From: Chrysomallon squamiferum
Taxonomy: Eukaryota; Mollusca; Gastropoda; Neomphalida; Peltospiridae
Direction of reading: 5' to 3'
Assembly (NCBI GenBank): GCA_012295275.1
Contig: CM022672.1
Coordinates: 24,077,930-24,141,929 of the forward strand
DNA: 64,000 nucleotides
Part shown: one piece after another, positions 40,170-51,403 of the stretch
Position numbering within the stretch: the first letter of the stretch is position 1
Layout: every line of letters starts with the position of its first letter
Notes under the pieces: generated by a model
What the model saw: the letters and a program-made list of their open reading frames with translations, nothing else
Told to the model about the DNA's origin: nothing
Databases searched by the model: none
Program-made: the position numbers and the translations under genes

Positions 40170-40823
40170 GTGTTGTATATAAATAAAACAAAATGGACAA
40201 GCAGTATTCAGTGCAGTTTTTTTCTGCATTTGTGGAATCAATACAAAGACTCTGCCGTGAATACTTAGAGTTTGATCAAGTTGTTGAAATAGGTGGATAC
40301 CTATCAGTGGAGATAGACAACTTCAGAAAAGAAAGATATGTTCTCAGTGAGATGTTACAATGTTCAGGAAATCTAATTAGTGAAAGTTACTGCACAAAGG
40401 CCTTCAAGACACACAGATGCTGTACTACAAAAAATGCTTTGCAAGAAAGACATTCGAATGTGTCTGGTTGTGACTTTCATACAAATAAAGGCAAAGACCA
40501 AATTACAAATAAACATAAAAGATCTTATGAACCAAGTCGATTACAGACGTCAGAACTGGAAGAATATGGAAGGATGGATCTAGAAGATACAATATCGAGT
40601 GCAGACAGAAAATCTTGTATTGGTCCAAGCGAAGAGGACAATAATTTAAAAGATGAAACCAATTCAAATAACTGTCGTAATCAAAAAACATTATATACAG
40701 AACAGCCATGGACTAGAGGTGCTAATTCCAACAACATTAATAATGGTCAGTTATCCTCAGAAATAAGGAGGACAAAGCGTCTTTTATCGGTTTCTAATTC
40801 TAGCTCAGTGCCAAGTAAGAAAG
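40170..40823 (+). CDS. Psq gene first coding exon
   Basis: Acceptor tttacattacag, 23 nt of leader, ATG at 40193, donor gtaatt. 210 codons. Begins MDKQYSVQFFSAFVESIQRL, continues with GGYLSVEIDNFRKERYVLSE, then a low-complexity polar region with the basic patch IRRTKR near the end. Confidence 0.85.
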
Positions 40824-43800
40824 GTAATTCTAAAAATGTTTATAATATTTCATTACTAATATATGTAAAATGTACTAAATGTCCTCAGAATGTATTTCAA
40901 ATATAATTTTTGGTGGATAATAAAGGAATTGTTGTTTTGTCAGATAGGTCTTTGTATATTTGTACAGAGTTGTATCTTAAGATGTTTTCACTAAGCACTA
41001 TAAAGAAAAATTTAAAAAGAAAAAAATATAATGATAAGCAGATATTAATACAGAATTTTTTTATGGTTAGCATTGGTTCTGAATTATCAAAGTGAAGAAT
41101 TAAAATATAAGTATTTTTGTAATCATTATTGTTGGAATTAGATTAAATATTAGTAGTGCACCCTAATTTTCTGTAAAATGTATGGATTGTTGAATTTGTT
41201 CTCTAAAAGTTTTGTATGGGAACAGTGTATTATAGTTTATACTCATAAGTTTATCCAGAGGTAACTGCAATATTGTAAATTACAAAGCCAAAATTAACCC
41301 TAGTTGCCAGCTTGATGGAAGCAGATGTCACTTTAAAAGAAAGACTTGAGTTAATGTGTCATTTTCATTTCAAGTTTAAATATATTTTTCTAAACAGTTA
41401 AAAACTAAATATTTTTATTTATGTAATAATATTATTATTATTATTTTTTTATAGAGAAACAGCAGCATGAAGAATCACCAGTTTCCTCATCTCAGCAGAA
41501 TAATTCTTTTATGAATTCCAATGAGTCCTTAAGAATTAACCAGTCAAATACAGATGTGTCAAGAAATCTGCTTTCCCAGGCAAGTCATACCACAGAGGAG
41601 AATATTCGACTTCCACTAAATACTGTAGTTAAAGATGAACCAGATAATTCTGATTGCATGGTGGTGGGCAGTAGCGAAGAAGATAGCAGTTTACTGGACT
41701 CCAGTGATGCTTCTTTTTCCTTAGACCATTTACAAAGCAATCAAGAAAGAGCTAATACCAGTGACAGTCAGCCAGTGTTGCATTCAGATGGAGAAACGTA
41801 TCAAGCAACAGACAGATCAAAGGTAGGACACTGTTTTTAAAGTAGGGAAACTTTTACCTAACAGGAATGAAAGTCTTTTTTGTTTTGCTTCTTTTTGTTT
41901 GTTTTTTCCTAATTAATAATATTTTTGTAATTATTATTGTTTTGTTTGGATTTTTTTTTTTAAACTAATTTTCCTTTTTTCTGTTGCTATTTTTTTTCTT
42001 TTCGTTTCTTTTTTTCACACTGGACATTCAGTTTTATGTGTATATTTTATATTATCTATATTTACATCTATATTTTCTTAAATACAGTATAATATAAATA
42101 TTAATGTGGTCATGACTTCATTTAATTTTTAAACTTTTACCCCAGTCAATTTTTCCATTCAGTGAAAAAACAAAATAGAAATGAGAAAAATTCATATATT
42201 TTTACTGGTTGATATTTCTATATTTTGTTTTTCTCAAGTGCTCTACACATTAATTTTTTCACTTGTTATTCCTTTCAAAATATTTATATGTATATGTCTA
42301 TATTTGCACTGCTTTACACATTTAATAACTTAAACATACATTTAAGCCATTACAAACTTAATAATGTAACCTTGAATAATACAGGCTTCAAATTTACTAT
42401 CTTCTCTAGGGCATGGGTATACTCAGAAATGTTAAAGCATTAAGGAAGTTTAATTTTTTTTATCAAGTTTTATTAGAAGTCATAGACATTGCCACTGTTC
42501 TTAACTATAATATGGCCAATAACTTAACGAAACCAGATTTATTTGAATCACTTGCACCTAAAAAAGAAAAAGGAAAAAGTTCAGCTGAGCACATTTAGCA
42601 GCCATTTAGCTAACATTTTGTAATTTTTGTTTCTTATTTAGCAAAGATAATAAAAATACCTAGTTAACATAATATTAATCTCATTCCAAGAAGTATTACA
42701 TGTTGCTGTCTTGAAAAATACAAAGAAATATGTGTTTTCATATTATTATTTGACTTTGGTTATTGAATCAATGGCATTTATGGGAAAGGGCATGAAGGCA
42801 AACCAGGTAGAGTAGCTACATGGTTTTATTGCCTTGGAGATTGTAATGCCCTTAGGCAAGTAAGGAGGGCACTTACTATCAGTGCCATGGTAATATTCAA
42901 AACCTGATAATATTTACTAATTGGTAATATAATGTATGGGTTGTTCTCAGAAAAAAAGTTAATGATGGTTTTTCTCATTTCTGCTCATAATTTTCTGCAA
43001 ATTATTTTTATTGTATATTTCATTTTTTAAGTTTTGAGATATGATACTGATAAAAACCAGATAAAGAATAAACAAAATTATTGATTTATCTGATTTTCTT
43101 CCTTTTTATACCAACAAATTATCCTTTAATACTGTGTGAAGAAGATGGCTTGAGATAAATAGCCCACATGTATAAATATGTAGATAGATAGATAGATAGA
43201 TTATGTTTTCCATATGGTTGTTTAATAAAATAATTTCTCATATTGGTCGTTACACTTTGCATCCATTTCAGTCAAAATAATAAGATTGTCTCTGGCAAAC
43301 AAGAACTTTTGTTGGGACCTTCTTGTCAGTGTGAAAGTAATAAATAACAGAGTACATGCCCTGTTTTAGTTTGTAGTATGTCAGTTTAATTTTTTAGATC
43401 AAGCATTGAACTGAAGATTCATCAAAAATGTATTTTTAAAATCTGTACAACTGACATTAAATTGTGACTAATATCTTAAATGTATTCATTTATGCATACA
43501 CGTACAAATGAGATAAAGGATTTGCAGGAACTTTCCATTTTTTATGGATACATTTTTTCCATTGGTGTCTTTGGAAAGTGGATGTGTAATGACCGTATGT
43601 GATATTCCATCATTCAGAGGTAAGATTATCATTCTGAATTATTTTCTGTTATATATTCTTGAATAATATTCTAATTACTTAATATATGATGTAAATTATC
43701 TTTAATTTAAAAACATTTGTATCAAAAGGTTAATATTTTTCATAATGGAATTGAATTAATGTTAAGGTTTTTATTTCATTACTGAAAGTAGTTGTGATAA

Positions 43801-46354
43801 AATTAAATGCTAATAATCAGTGGTTTCTTGATTCATTATATGTTGTTGTTTTTTTGTTGTTTGTTTTTTTTGTTTTGTTAATGGTTTTTTTTTTTTTTTT
43901 TTATCTGAAAGCAGAAAGATCTATAGTAAATATTAATTATAGCGTAGAGGGGAAAGGAAAACTACTTTTGTTTTATTGTATTTCATCTGTAACATCTGCA
44001 TATCTTGTTTGTTTTTTTCAATGAATTACAGGCTATATTTTTCCTTCTTTTTTTTTTGAATTCAGTTTATAGATACACTTTGCAAAATGGTTGAAAGAAG
44101 AGCAGCATTCATCAGACTTAGTTCCACCATTATTATCTTTCCCTTCTTCATGTCCATCATCTTTACTGAAAAAAATAAGAAGACAACTGCAGAAAGAATG
44201 CAAATATGGAGACAGAAAATGAAAATATATTATCCTGAATGATATAAAGCATATTTGTATAAAAACAAACAAAAATGTAAGAAATATCGGGCAGAGATGT
44301 CACAAGAGCAGAGAGAAAAACAGAGGATTCAAAGAAATATAAGAAGAAATTCAAAGTTTACAGCCAGGCAATATATCGGAAGTCTGCTCTGACCAAAATA
44401 AAAAGAGGACAGCTATAAGAGAAAAATAATGGAAATAAAAAGAAAGGATCAAGAAATGAACACCTCAAAGAACTGTTCCATACTGATGAACAAATGCTCA
44501 GTAGACATTTAAAGCACTATTTCAAAGAAGCATAATGTCTATCCATGACTCTGGTACAGTGATAGCTTTAGTGGCTGATATCTTTCTTTAAAAGCTACAT
44601 TTGACCAAAACTGAGTTGGGGAAAAAAGAGTAGTAGTTCCTGAAACCAAGAAAAAGAAAATGGTTCGTTTCAAATATAGACAAGACAACTGCTTGGTGTA
44701 AATAAATGTTCCAAAGCTGAAGCACTGTTATAAAAAGAAGTAGATAACATGTTCTTGACTTCTGAGTTAGAAAATACATATAATGAGTAGAGGTCTTCAG
44801 TGTGAAGAGATCAAGTAACTACTTAGTGCAAGTTTTGGACTCCATAGTGAAAAATATCTGATTCCTACCTTAAAAGAAATTAGAATATTGATTCCTTAAC
44901 TAAAAGATTTTATTTTTTACCATTATCCCACATTTGAAAGTTCAAGCTGAACCATCATATCTCAGAACAACTCATCATTTTTATTATTACTATTGTTGTT
45001 GTTGTTGTTGTTGTTGTTTAAAATACTTCTTAATAATTTATTTATTTATTTTTTATTTATTTTTGTAACAGAAACAAAACTTAAGCAATAATGTTTTATC
45101 CAAGAAAAAAAGAAAGAAATAACAAACAGGTATCAACCTTGTTTTCTTATACTGTATTAGCTCTGTATTTTGTTTTCAGCTGTCAGCCAATACTGGAGTC
45201 CAATCATCATTTTCTTTACCCATGTCAAGAAGGAATTACACAAAGAATAGTTTGGATTTTGCAATAAAAGCAGTTTGTAAGAATGGCCTAACAATTGAAC
45301 AAGCTAGTAAAACATTTAACATTCCAAAGACAACTCTGAGAAGAAAAGTACCCATTGTATCTCAACATCGGGGTACTTCGTTTCTCACAGACAAAGAAGA
45401 AAATGATTTAGTGAATTTCATAGTGGAAAATGTGAAGAAAACTGGTACACTGATGAAAAAGTCTGACATTATCACATGTGTGAAAGACATATTACAAATC
45501 AGACCTTACCAGTCAGAGTTTAAAAACAGTGTACCTGGATATGACTGGTATGTTTATTTTTTGAAAAGGCATCCAGAATTAGCAAATAATTATATTAAGA
45601 TATCCAAATCATAGTGCAGATTTATAAACATTTAAATTTGCATATTATATTTGTGGTAACATACAATGAAAACAACTTTCAAATAATATGTATTTATACA
45701 AATGTAATTAAAAATGTGAAAATATTTATTCATGACAAATCCTTGTAAATTTAGCAGTATATGGAAATGCTTAAGAAATCATTTTGTAATAAATCATTAA
45801 ATTTTTTATTATAACTGTTGTTGCTGTTGTTGTTCATTAATTGATGAATATCCATCTATTTGATACTAGTGCACATGGCCATGTATATTTTTGTTTCAAT
45901 AATAATTATTTTACTGATATTACTATATGCAGAGAGCATTCTAATTCCTTTCCATGATGCCATTCCATCTGGAGTTTTTCCTATTATTATTATTATTAAT
46001 TCTAAAATCATGTTTATTTTATCATTTATTTCTAAAATAGTATATAGGATATAAATAATGCATTAAAAACAATTAAGGAAATTGTTAGATAACAACAGTT
46101 TAATGGTCACTATAAGAAAGTGATGACTTTTTATAAATATTTGAATTTAATTATATAAGACATATAATCAGCCTCTTTTTGCATTCAGATTTCTCCGATT
46201 CATTTATTTTCCATGATCTGAGGTAAAATTCCAAACAGTGCTGCAGTTCTTAACAAAATCAGTAACAAGTAGATAATATACATATATATGCATATAAACT
46301 ATATTTTGTGGTATATACTGATTTTTGAATGGATTTTTGTTCTTGATTTACTTA

Positions 46355-46402
<48 letters not shown>

Positions 46403-49400
46403 GTAACAAAACTTGCATACCATAACGTTCAGCATATACTGCTGTAACAAAAGGAACTAAATCTATAAGAAGCTCCTTAACTTAGCATAATTTCAGATAA
46501 CAGAGTACTTTTAGTGATACCTGGATATCAAGACAGTTTTTGAAAAGTTTTTATTTAGGTACTTTAAATGTTTCGTTCTGTGTTAGTAAAAGTGACATAT
46601 TTTTTTCTTTTCTGAAGCTGGCAAGATGCAGGACATACAAGAATCATACACATAGCTTGGGAAATCATTAATTTAATTTCTTTGTTAATAGTTGATGACT
46701 GATTTGCATCTGAAATGTCTGTTTCTTACATAAACACAAGTAATGACATAACCTCATTAAATTAACTTTTAAGAAATAGTTTTTGATAGAATAAACATTG
46801 GATTTCATTGTCTTGCAACAAATTAAAACAAAAATCTACATAATGATTCTCCATACCTTTATTCCTCCAAACTTAAGCATCTAGAAATGTGATACAAACA
46901 TATAATTTTCTTCCTAAATGTATACTCACTTGTGCAGAATTATTTTATTTTTTTTTTTTTTTTTTCCATCCCAAGTCATTACTATTTCATAATTATAGTT
47001 ATTTTGTTTTAAGTGAATTCACCTAAGGAAAAGGACTTGTTATTATATATTATTATTATTATTATCGTTATTGTTTATTTTCTAATGAAAAGTATAACAA
47101 TATCAGTTATAAAAAAGAATGTGAAACTTTCTATATTTCAGTATGGACCTGTATCAACAATAAGGAAAAGAAAGTTTTACAAGTCTTACCACATGGATAC
47201 ACTAAAACTGGCTATACAGGCTGTGTGTGAGAGAAAGATGAGTATACCAGAAGCAAGTAAAATATTTAACATACCAAAGGGAACATTAAGAGACAAACTA
47301 CCACTTATAGGAAAGACAAGGGGGAAAACGGCACTTACTGCAGCTGAAGAAAGTCTTCTTGCAGATTATATCATTGAAAGAGGAAACAGAGGAGAAGTTG
47401 TGTCTAAAGTTGACCTGATAAGACAAGTCAGTTCTATTCTCAGTGGGACAGGCCGGGAAAGTCCCTTGGCAATTAATCGTCCAATCTATGGCTGGCTTAC
47501 AGCGTTTCTGAAGAGAAATCCCAATGTCCCTGACTGTTATGTGAAAAGATCTAGATAGCATAGTTATAAAAAGAAGTAGATAACATGTTCTTGACACATC
47601 TTTGAAAAGAATTAGATAATAATTATGTTCCTGATTCCTGTAAAAAAAGATCAGGAGAGCAAATTTTTTGTTTCTTTGTGAAAAGAATTAGATAACGTGT
47701 TCTTGACTTCTGAGTCAAAAAATACATATAATGACTAGAGGACTTCAAGCTGAAGAGATCAAAGAACTAGTTAGTGCAAATTTTGGAGTCCATAGTGAAA
47801 AATAACTATGTTACTGATTCATACCTTAAAAGAAATTAGAATATGTATTTTTTATACTTCATTTTTTTTTGACAATGTTTTGAAAGAAATAACAAATTTA
47901 ATTTGCTCTTGAGTTCTCAGTGAAATGAACTAGCTGATATATGATTTTCTTGTGTTCTCTGTGAATAGAACTGCATAATTTGTAATGTTTTTCACTATAT
48001 TATGAAAAAAATAATTATATACTTACCTCCTGCTTTATGAAAAAAAAAATCATATTATTGCCTCCTGCTTCATGAAAACTAAATAGCATTTGCCTGTGAA
48101 CATTTTATATAAAAACAAAAAGCTTATAAAATTGTTGATTATTATGTGAAAAAAAAGAAGTAGCTGAGTATTTTATTCTCTCCGATAATTACAGAAATAT
48201 TTGTTTATGCAGGAAGTGCCACATTGTTGTCAAAATAACAAAAAAGAAAATGTCTGAATCACTGTTACTGGCATAAATCATTAATATGAAATATTCCATA
48301 ATTATTTATCATGAATAAAAAAATTACAGGAAATACTGCAAATTAAAAATTGCTATGGATTGTTGTTGTTTTTTGTTTTTTGGTGGGGTTTTGGAGGGTT
48401 TTTTTTTGCTTTTTTTTTTTTTTGTTTGTTACTGACTTCTTTCTTTTTTCTTTTAATTTTTAATTTTTTTTTGTTTTTTTTTTTCTCTTACAAGTCAGAT
48501 AATAATATAAAATTAAATTACATAAAAATTAGTGACCTATTAAAATTCTAATCTACTTTGGTATATTTCTACTTTGATATGCCACCTGTTTCAATTTTGT
48601 TTAATATATTGAAGTAATAAATATATTTTGTAACATTTCACTATCATTCTATTTCTGTGTTTATGTTGTTACATTAATATTTTTTCTTTTGTCTGTTAAA
48701 TTGTTTTCATGTGTTTTTTTTATTTATTTATTTATTTATTTATACAAATTTTTTCTTACTTTTTTTTCATAACATTAACAAATATGTTATAGTTTTGTAA
48801 TTTATCACTCACCTAACGTGTATTTTGTCAAAGGATCCATTCTCTTTATTACAACAATTAGGTTATTTTACCATTCATGACACTTCACTAAAAAATCGCA
48901 AAACTTACGTTTTTCTGAACAGACAAAGATGTATTTGAAAGATACTTATGAATAAATACAATAAAAAAGTTATTTTTTCTTATTATAACTGTTAAAAAAA
49001 TGTGGTACCTAATAACAGTTAATAAAATTATAGTGTCCTCAGGCATTGATTTACAGACCTCAGTGGTAAGATATTCTTCAACAATGTCATCAAAATGTAA
49101 AGCCCAATATGTTGCATGTGCAAAACATATCACTAACACATACACAACACAAACACAGAATATAAGCTAAACACAAAATTTACCATTTTCAATTTACTGT
49201 TGTAGTTCTTTAATGGTCAGGTTTTAGACAAAGACTTGATTACTTTCACACCAAATTTACTGATTTCAGTTTACTTTTGTAGTTCTTCTGTAGTCATTTT
49301 TTTGGACAAAGACTTGTTTATTTTTAAATAACTCAGTTTCAAAATGGATTTTATATTGATCTTGTATGTAATCAAAAGTATAAATGTCAAGTACATTTTG

Positions 49401-49860
49401 TTCCATTCCAGTGATTTTTTCTCTTTTTTAAAAAAAAAAAAAGTTAAAAAAAAAAGTATATATATTAAGAGAGAAAAAACAAATATTTTATATAGATAAG
49501 CCATTCTTAATTCTATAAACTATAAACTGAAACTGGTGCTCACATATAGTTTAAATTGATATTTTCAAAAAAACACCCCAAAAACAAAAACCCAAAACCC
49601 AAAAGTAAAACCAGACAGTGAAGAACAACTACACATTTGTATAAATTTATATCATCTTTCAATATTTCTTCTTTCAGTTTTATAACCTGGTGCATTTAAC
49701 TTCTGGACGACCAAGTTTTTACAAAGGTTACAGTCAACATGATTTAGAGCAAGCTATCCAGGCTGTGAGAGACAAACGGATGACTTTCAAAGAAGCAAGG
49801 ATAAAATATGGAATTCCACAAAGAACTTTATTGAGAAAGGTGAAAACTGCTGGTATATGA
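40170..49860 (+). CDS. Psq-HTH gene with three alternative DNA-binding last exons
   Basis: Common part: exon 40170-40823 (ATG 40193) and exon 41455-41822, together 333 residues. The donor after 41822 is phase 0. Three downstream acceptors each open a phase-0 exon with its own stop: A 45180-45614 (isoform 477 aa), B 47142-47558 (471 aa), C 49678-49860 (393 aa). Each carries a pipsqueak helix-turn-helix, a fold that binds DNA. The common part has a conserved-looking N-terminal motif (GGYLSVEIDNFRKERYVLSE), a Ser/Asn-rich middle, and an acidic SUMO-type motif (VKDEPDNSDCMVV followed by SSEED). Inference: a nuclear regulator whose DNA target is selected by choice of last exon and poly(A) site, comparable in logic to insect lola. 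No BTB or zinc finger is visible. No name assigned. Confidence 0.8.
41455..41822 (+). CDS. Psq gene second common exon
   Basis: Acceptor ttttttatag, donor gtagga; phase 0 exit. Gln/Ser/Asn-rich, with VVKDEPDNSDCMVVGSSEED as an acidic SUMO-interaction/SUMOylation-like block. Reading through the donor adds only five residues before TAA at 41838. Confidence 0.85.
44066..44360 (+). pseudogene. Possible decayed alternative last exon
   Basis: After an acceptor-like tttttttttgaattcag, a phase-0 frame runs 58 codons, including TTAERMQIWRQKMKIYYPE, to TGA 44240-44242. The same frame then goes on with KCKKYRAEMSQEQREKQR before breaking up. That pattern resembles a Lys/Arg-rich AERMR...YR...R domain I have seen in uncharacterised invertebrate proteins. 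An antisense frame is also open here, so the call is weak. Confidence 0.3.
44728..44895 (+). repeat. Duplicate of the 3'UTR of alternative exon B, upstream copy
   Basis: Begins TATAAAAAGAAGTAGATAAC and runs to AAATTAGAATAT. It matches 47566-47845, which starts just after the exon B stop and holds an extra internal block of about 110 bp. Confidence 0.8.
45180..45614 (+). CDS. Alternative last exon A: Psq HTH plus CENP-B/Tc5-like HTH
   Basis: Acceptor attttgttttcag, phase 0. 144 residues: linker, Psq helix-turn-helix (LDFAIKAVCKNGLTIEQASK then FNIPKTTLRRKV), then LTDKEENDLVNFIVENVKK and PGYDWYVYFLKRHPEL, the second half of a pogo-type DNA-binding region. Stop TAG 45612-45614. No DDE catalytic domain follows. 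Confidence 0.85.
   Translation: MSANTGVQSSFSLPMSRRNYTKNSLDFAIKAVCKNGLTIEQASKTFNIPKTTLRRKVPIVSQHRGTSFLTDKEENDLVNFIVENVKKTGTLMKKSDIITCVKDILQIRPYQSEFKNSVPGYDWYVYFLKRHPELANNYIKISKS
45788..45793 (+). promoter_or_regulatory. Polyadenylation signal for exon A
   Basis: AATAAA 174 bp after the stop, followed by a GTTGTTGCTGTTGTTGTTC downstream element, a strong cleavage context. It supports exon A as a true 3' end. Confidence 0.65.
46357..46400. repeat. (CA)n microsatellite
   Basis: About 22 CA units between alternative last exons A and B. Confidence 0.95.
47142..47558 (+). CDS. Alternative last exon B: Psq HTH plus CENP-B/Tc5-like HTH
   Basis: Acceptor tttctatatttcag, phase 0. 138 residues: basic start (TIRKRKFYKSYHMDT), Psq helix-turn-helix (LKLAIQAVCERKMSIPEASK then FNIPKGTLRDKL), then LTAAEESLLADYIIERGNRG, KVDLIRQVSSIL and YGWLTAFLKRNPNVPDCYVK. 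Stop TAG 47556-47558. Same domain order as exon A, clearly a diverged duplicate. Confidence 0.85.
   Translation, partial: YGPVSTIRKRKFYKSYHMDTLKLAIQAVCERKMSIPEASKIFNIPKGTLRDKLPLIGKTRGKTALTAAEESLLADYIIERGNRGEVVSKVDLIRQVSSILSGTGRESPLAINRPIYGWLTAFLKRNPNVPDCYVKRSR
47566..47845 (+). repeat. Exon B 3'UTR block, copy of 44728-44895
   Basis: Contains two AGAATTAGATAA...GTTCTTGAC units where the upstream copy has one, then the shared ATACATATAATGA...TAGAGG and CTTAAAAGAAATTAGAATAT. Confidence 0.8.
48616..48621 (+). promoter_or_regulatory. Polyadenylation signal for exon B
   Basis: AATAAA about 1.06 kb after the stop, with TTTCTGTGTTTATGTTGTT 30-50 bp downstream. Earlier AATAAA at about 48315 is an alternative. 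Confidence 0.45.
49678..49860 (+). CDS. Alternative last exon C: Psq HTH only
   Basis: Acceptor tatttcttctttcag, phase 0. 60 residues: GRPSFYKGYSQHDLEQAIQA, VRDKRMTFKEARIKYGIP, QRTLLRKVKTAGI, then TGA 49858-49860. It keeps the Psq helix-turn-helix but ends where A and B continue into the second HTH. Confidence 0.82.
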   Translation, partial: FYNLVHLTSGRPSFYKGYSQHDLEQAIQAVRDKRMTFKEARIKYGIPQRTLLRKVKTAGI

Positions 49861-50108
49861 CAACATAAAACATCTTTTTGTAAACTACACCAAATAAAAT
49901 GCACAACCCAAGATAATAAAAAAAAACCTCTTAAAAGTGAACACAATTTAAATGACATTAAACTTTAAAGTATTAATAGTTTTCAGTGTCGGAAGTATTT
50001 GTGCAGAAATTCCTGATAAAAACAAACAACTGTAACGACTTGACTAATAGAACAACAAGATTAGCAAAGAGCACATTGTTTTGTGTTTTAATTTATAAAT
50101 GTGGCTTT

Positions 50109-50114
50109 AATAAA
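50109..50114 (+). promoter_or_regulatory. Polyadenylation signal for exon C
   Basis: AATAAA 249 bp after the stop, with TGTTTTGTTTCGTGTTTTAG about 40 bp downstream. Another AATAAA at 49893 lacks a GT-rich element. Confidence 0.5.
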
Positions 50115-50845
50115 ATCATAATGGGTATTTTATTTATATGTATTTATTCCCATGTTTTGTTTCGTGTTTTAGTTGTTAATATTTGAATCAGAATTTGGCT
50201 TGGACTTTATTGGTTACTATTTATATTCCAAATCATTATTATTTATTAAGACTAAAAGTAAAAAACTGAACGAAAATATTTTCAGAAATAATTGGTATTT
50301 TACTGTAACTTAAGTTATATTATATTTAGATAGAAGATTTAATCTACTCAAGTATCAATAGAATAAAATTAAACGTAAAATTGCAGTATAAACTAATACC
50401 AGGCCATGATGGTTTGTTTCTGATCCATAAGGCCAAATCAAATGATTTTAGTGAAAAGCAAAAAATCATTAATGGTCGACAGATTTTGATAATATTTTGC
50501 ACACTTAAGTTAAATACATGTAATACATGAAATATTTGTTTTGGAAGTTAAATATATCCACACATTAAGAAAAAAAAGGACTGTGCATTTTTTAACGTAT
50601 ATTTCATCAGAAAATAAAAAATATTTAGAACAGGAAAAGGAAACATTCAATAGAGAAGCAGTAGACAAATAAATTATGTATACTAAGTCACTAAAAAGAT
50701 TTTTATTCTGGATATTTAATAAGCAGACAAATCGGTTATGACTAGTACAGATAATAATAATGACAACAATAAATAACTAAACATTGTCATCATCATCAAA
50801 TTAAGATTTACATAACATTTGTTATCAAAACGATTTTTGAAATGT
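50115..50845. other. Convergent intergenic spacer
   Basis: Between the last plus-strand poly(A) signal and the first minus-strand one. A-rich and T-rich patches. Nothing else seen. Confidence 0.5.
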
Positions 50846-50920
50846 TTCTTTTATTCAACCTGAGAATTTATTGTAGCCATATTGGTTGCATTCAAATCCA
50901 AACATGTGATTCCAACACAT
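50845..50920 (-). other. Possible 3'-terminal exon, minus strand
   Basis: On the minus strand an acceptor attttcttttag precedes ATGTGTTGGAATCACATG. A phase-0 frame would give MCWNHMFGFECNQYGYNKFS and stop. AATAAA sequences follow at once (50867-50872 and in GAATAAAAG). Could be an untranslated last exon after 51230 or an alternative coding end. Confidence 0.35.
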
Positions 50921-51229
50921 CTAAAAGAAAATAAATGACTGTCATAAAGTATACACAATTTAAAACAAAAAACAAAAAAAAACAATTAAAAAAAAAATTA
51001 AATTGCTGCATATTAGGATTATTCATATTTCCTAACTCCAATGACATTGTTTGAAATGTAATATTCATGTTAAAAGAAGTAAATAAAAAATAATTTTAGC
51101 AAACAGAAAATACCAAATAATAGTAGTATTTTTAGTTCTTGTAGTACTAGTAGGTCTAGTGATGCTGCTATTAAAATTAGTAGTTGTAATATTGTAGTAG
51201 CAGCAGTAAAAGTAGTAAAAATTCATTAC

Positions 51230-51403
51230 CTGCAGAAGTTGGAAAGACCATCTCAGTTTTTGTCATCCATGAAGAAAGTACCATTGTATCCCGGATCTGT
51301 TCCCAATCTGCCGCCTGAGGGCAGATTGTAATTGTATTCACTCTCACCTTGAGTTCCTGCCAGAGCGCACGACAACCATTTTACCTTACCACTACCAACA
51401 AAT
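51230..51403 (-). CDS. Minus-strand exon of unknown protein (C-terminal)
   Basis: Minus strand: acceptor aattttcag, 49 codons, TGA at 51253-51255, donor gtaatg 23 bp after the stop. Encodes FVGSGKVKWLSCALAGTQGE and GGRLGTDPGYNGTFFMDDKN, codon-like and Gly/Asn-rich. The other two frames close quickly. The stop is too near the junction to trigger decay. Entry phase 2 matches the exit of 52020-52163. Family not recognised. Confidence 0.5.

Larger units (their letters stand above)
41823..45179 (+). other. Intron block before the first alternative last exon
   Basis: T-rich intron with a possible decayed terminal exon at 44066-44360 and a 3'UTR-like duplicate at 44728-44895 (both treated below). 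GTT repeats at about 44994-45018. No other exon recognised. Confidence 0.65.

Noticed and set aside
42413-42598. Plus-strand 61-codon frame in the Psq gene intron
   Set aside because: No donor or phase match with neighbours, and composition is typical of the intron.
44033-44272. Minus-strand frame with DDGHEEGKDNNGGTKSDECC and an acceptor-like upstream sequence
   Set aside because: No partner exon on that strand here. Plus-strand context (phase, neighbouring UTR copy) fits better, but this is not fully excluded.
48360-48551. Phe-rich frame in exon B 3'UTR
   Set aside because: Poly-T translation.
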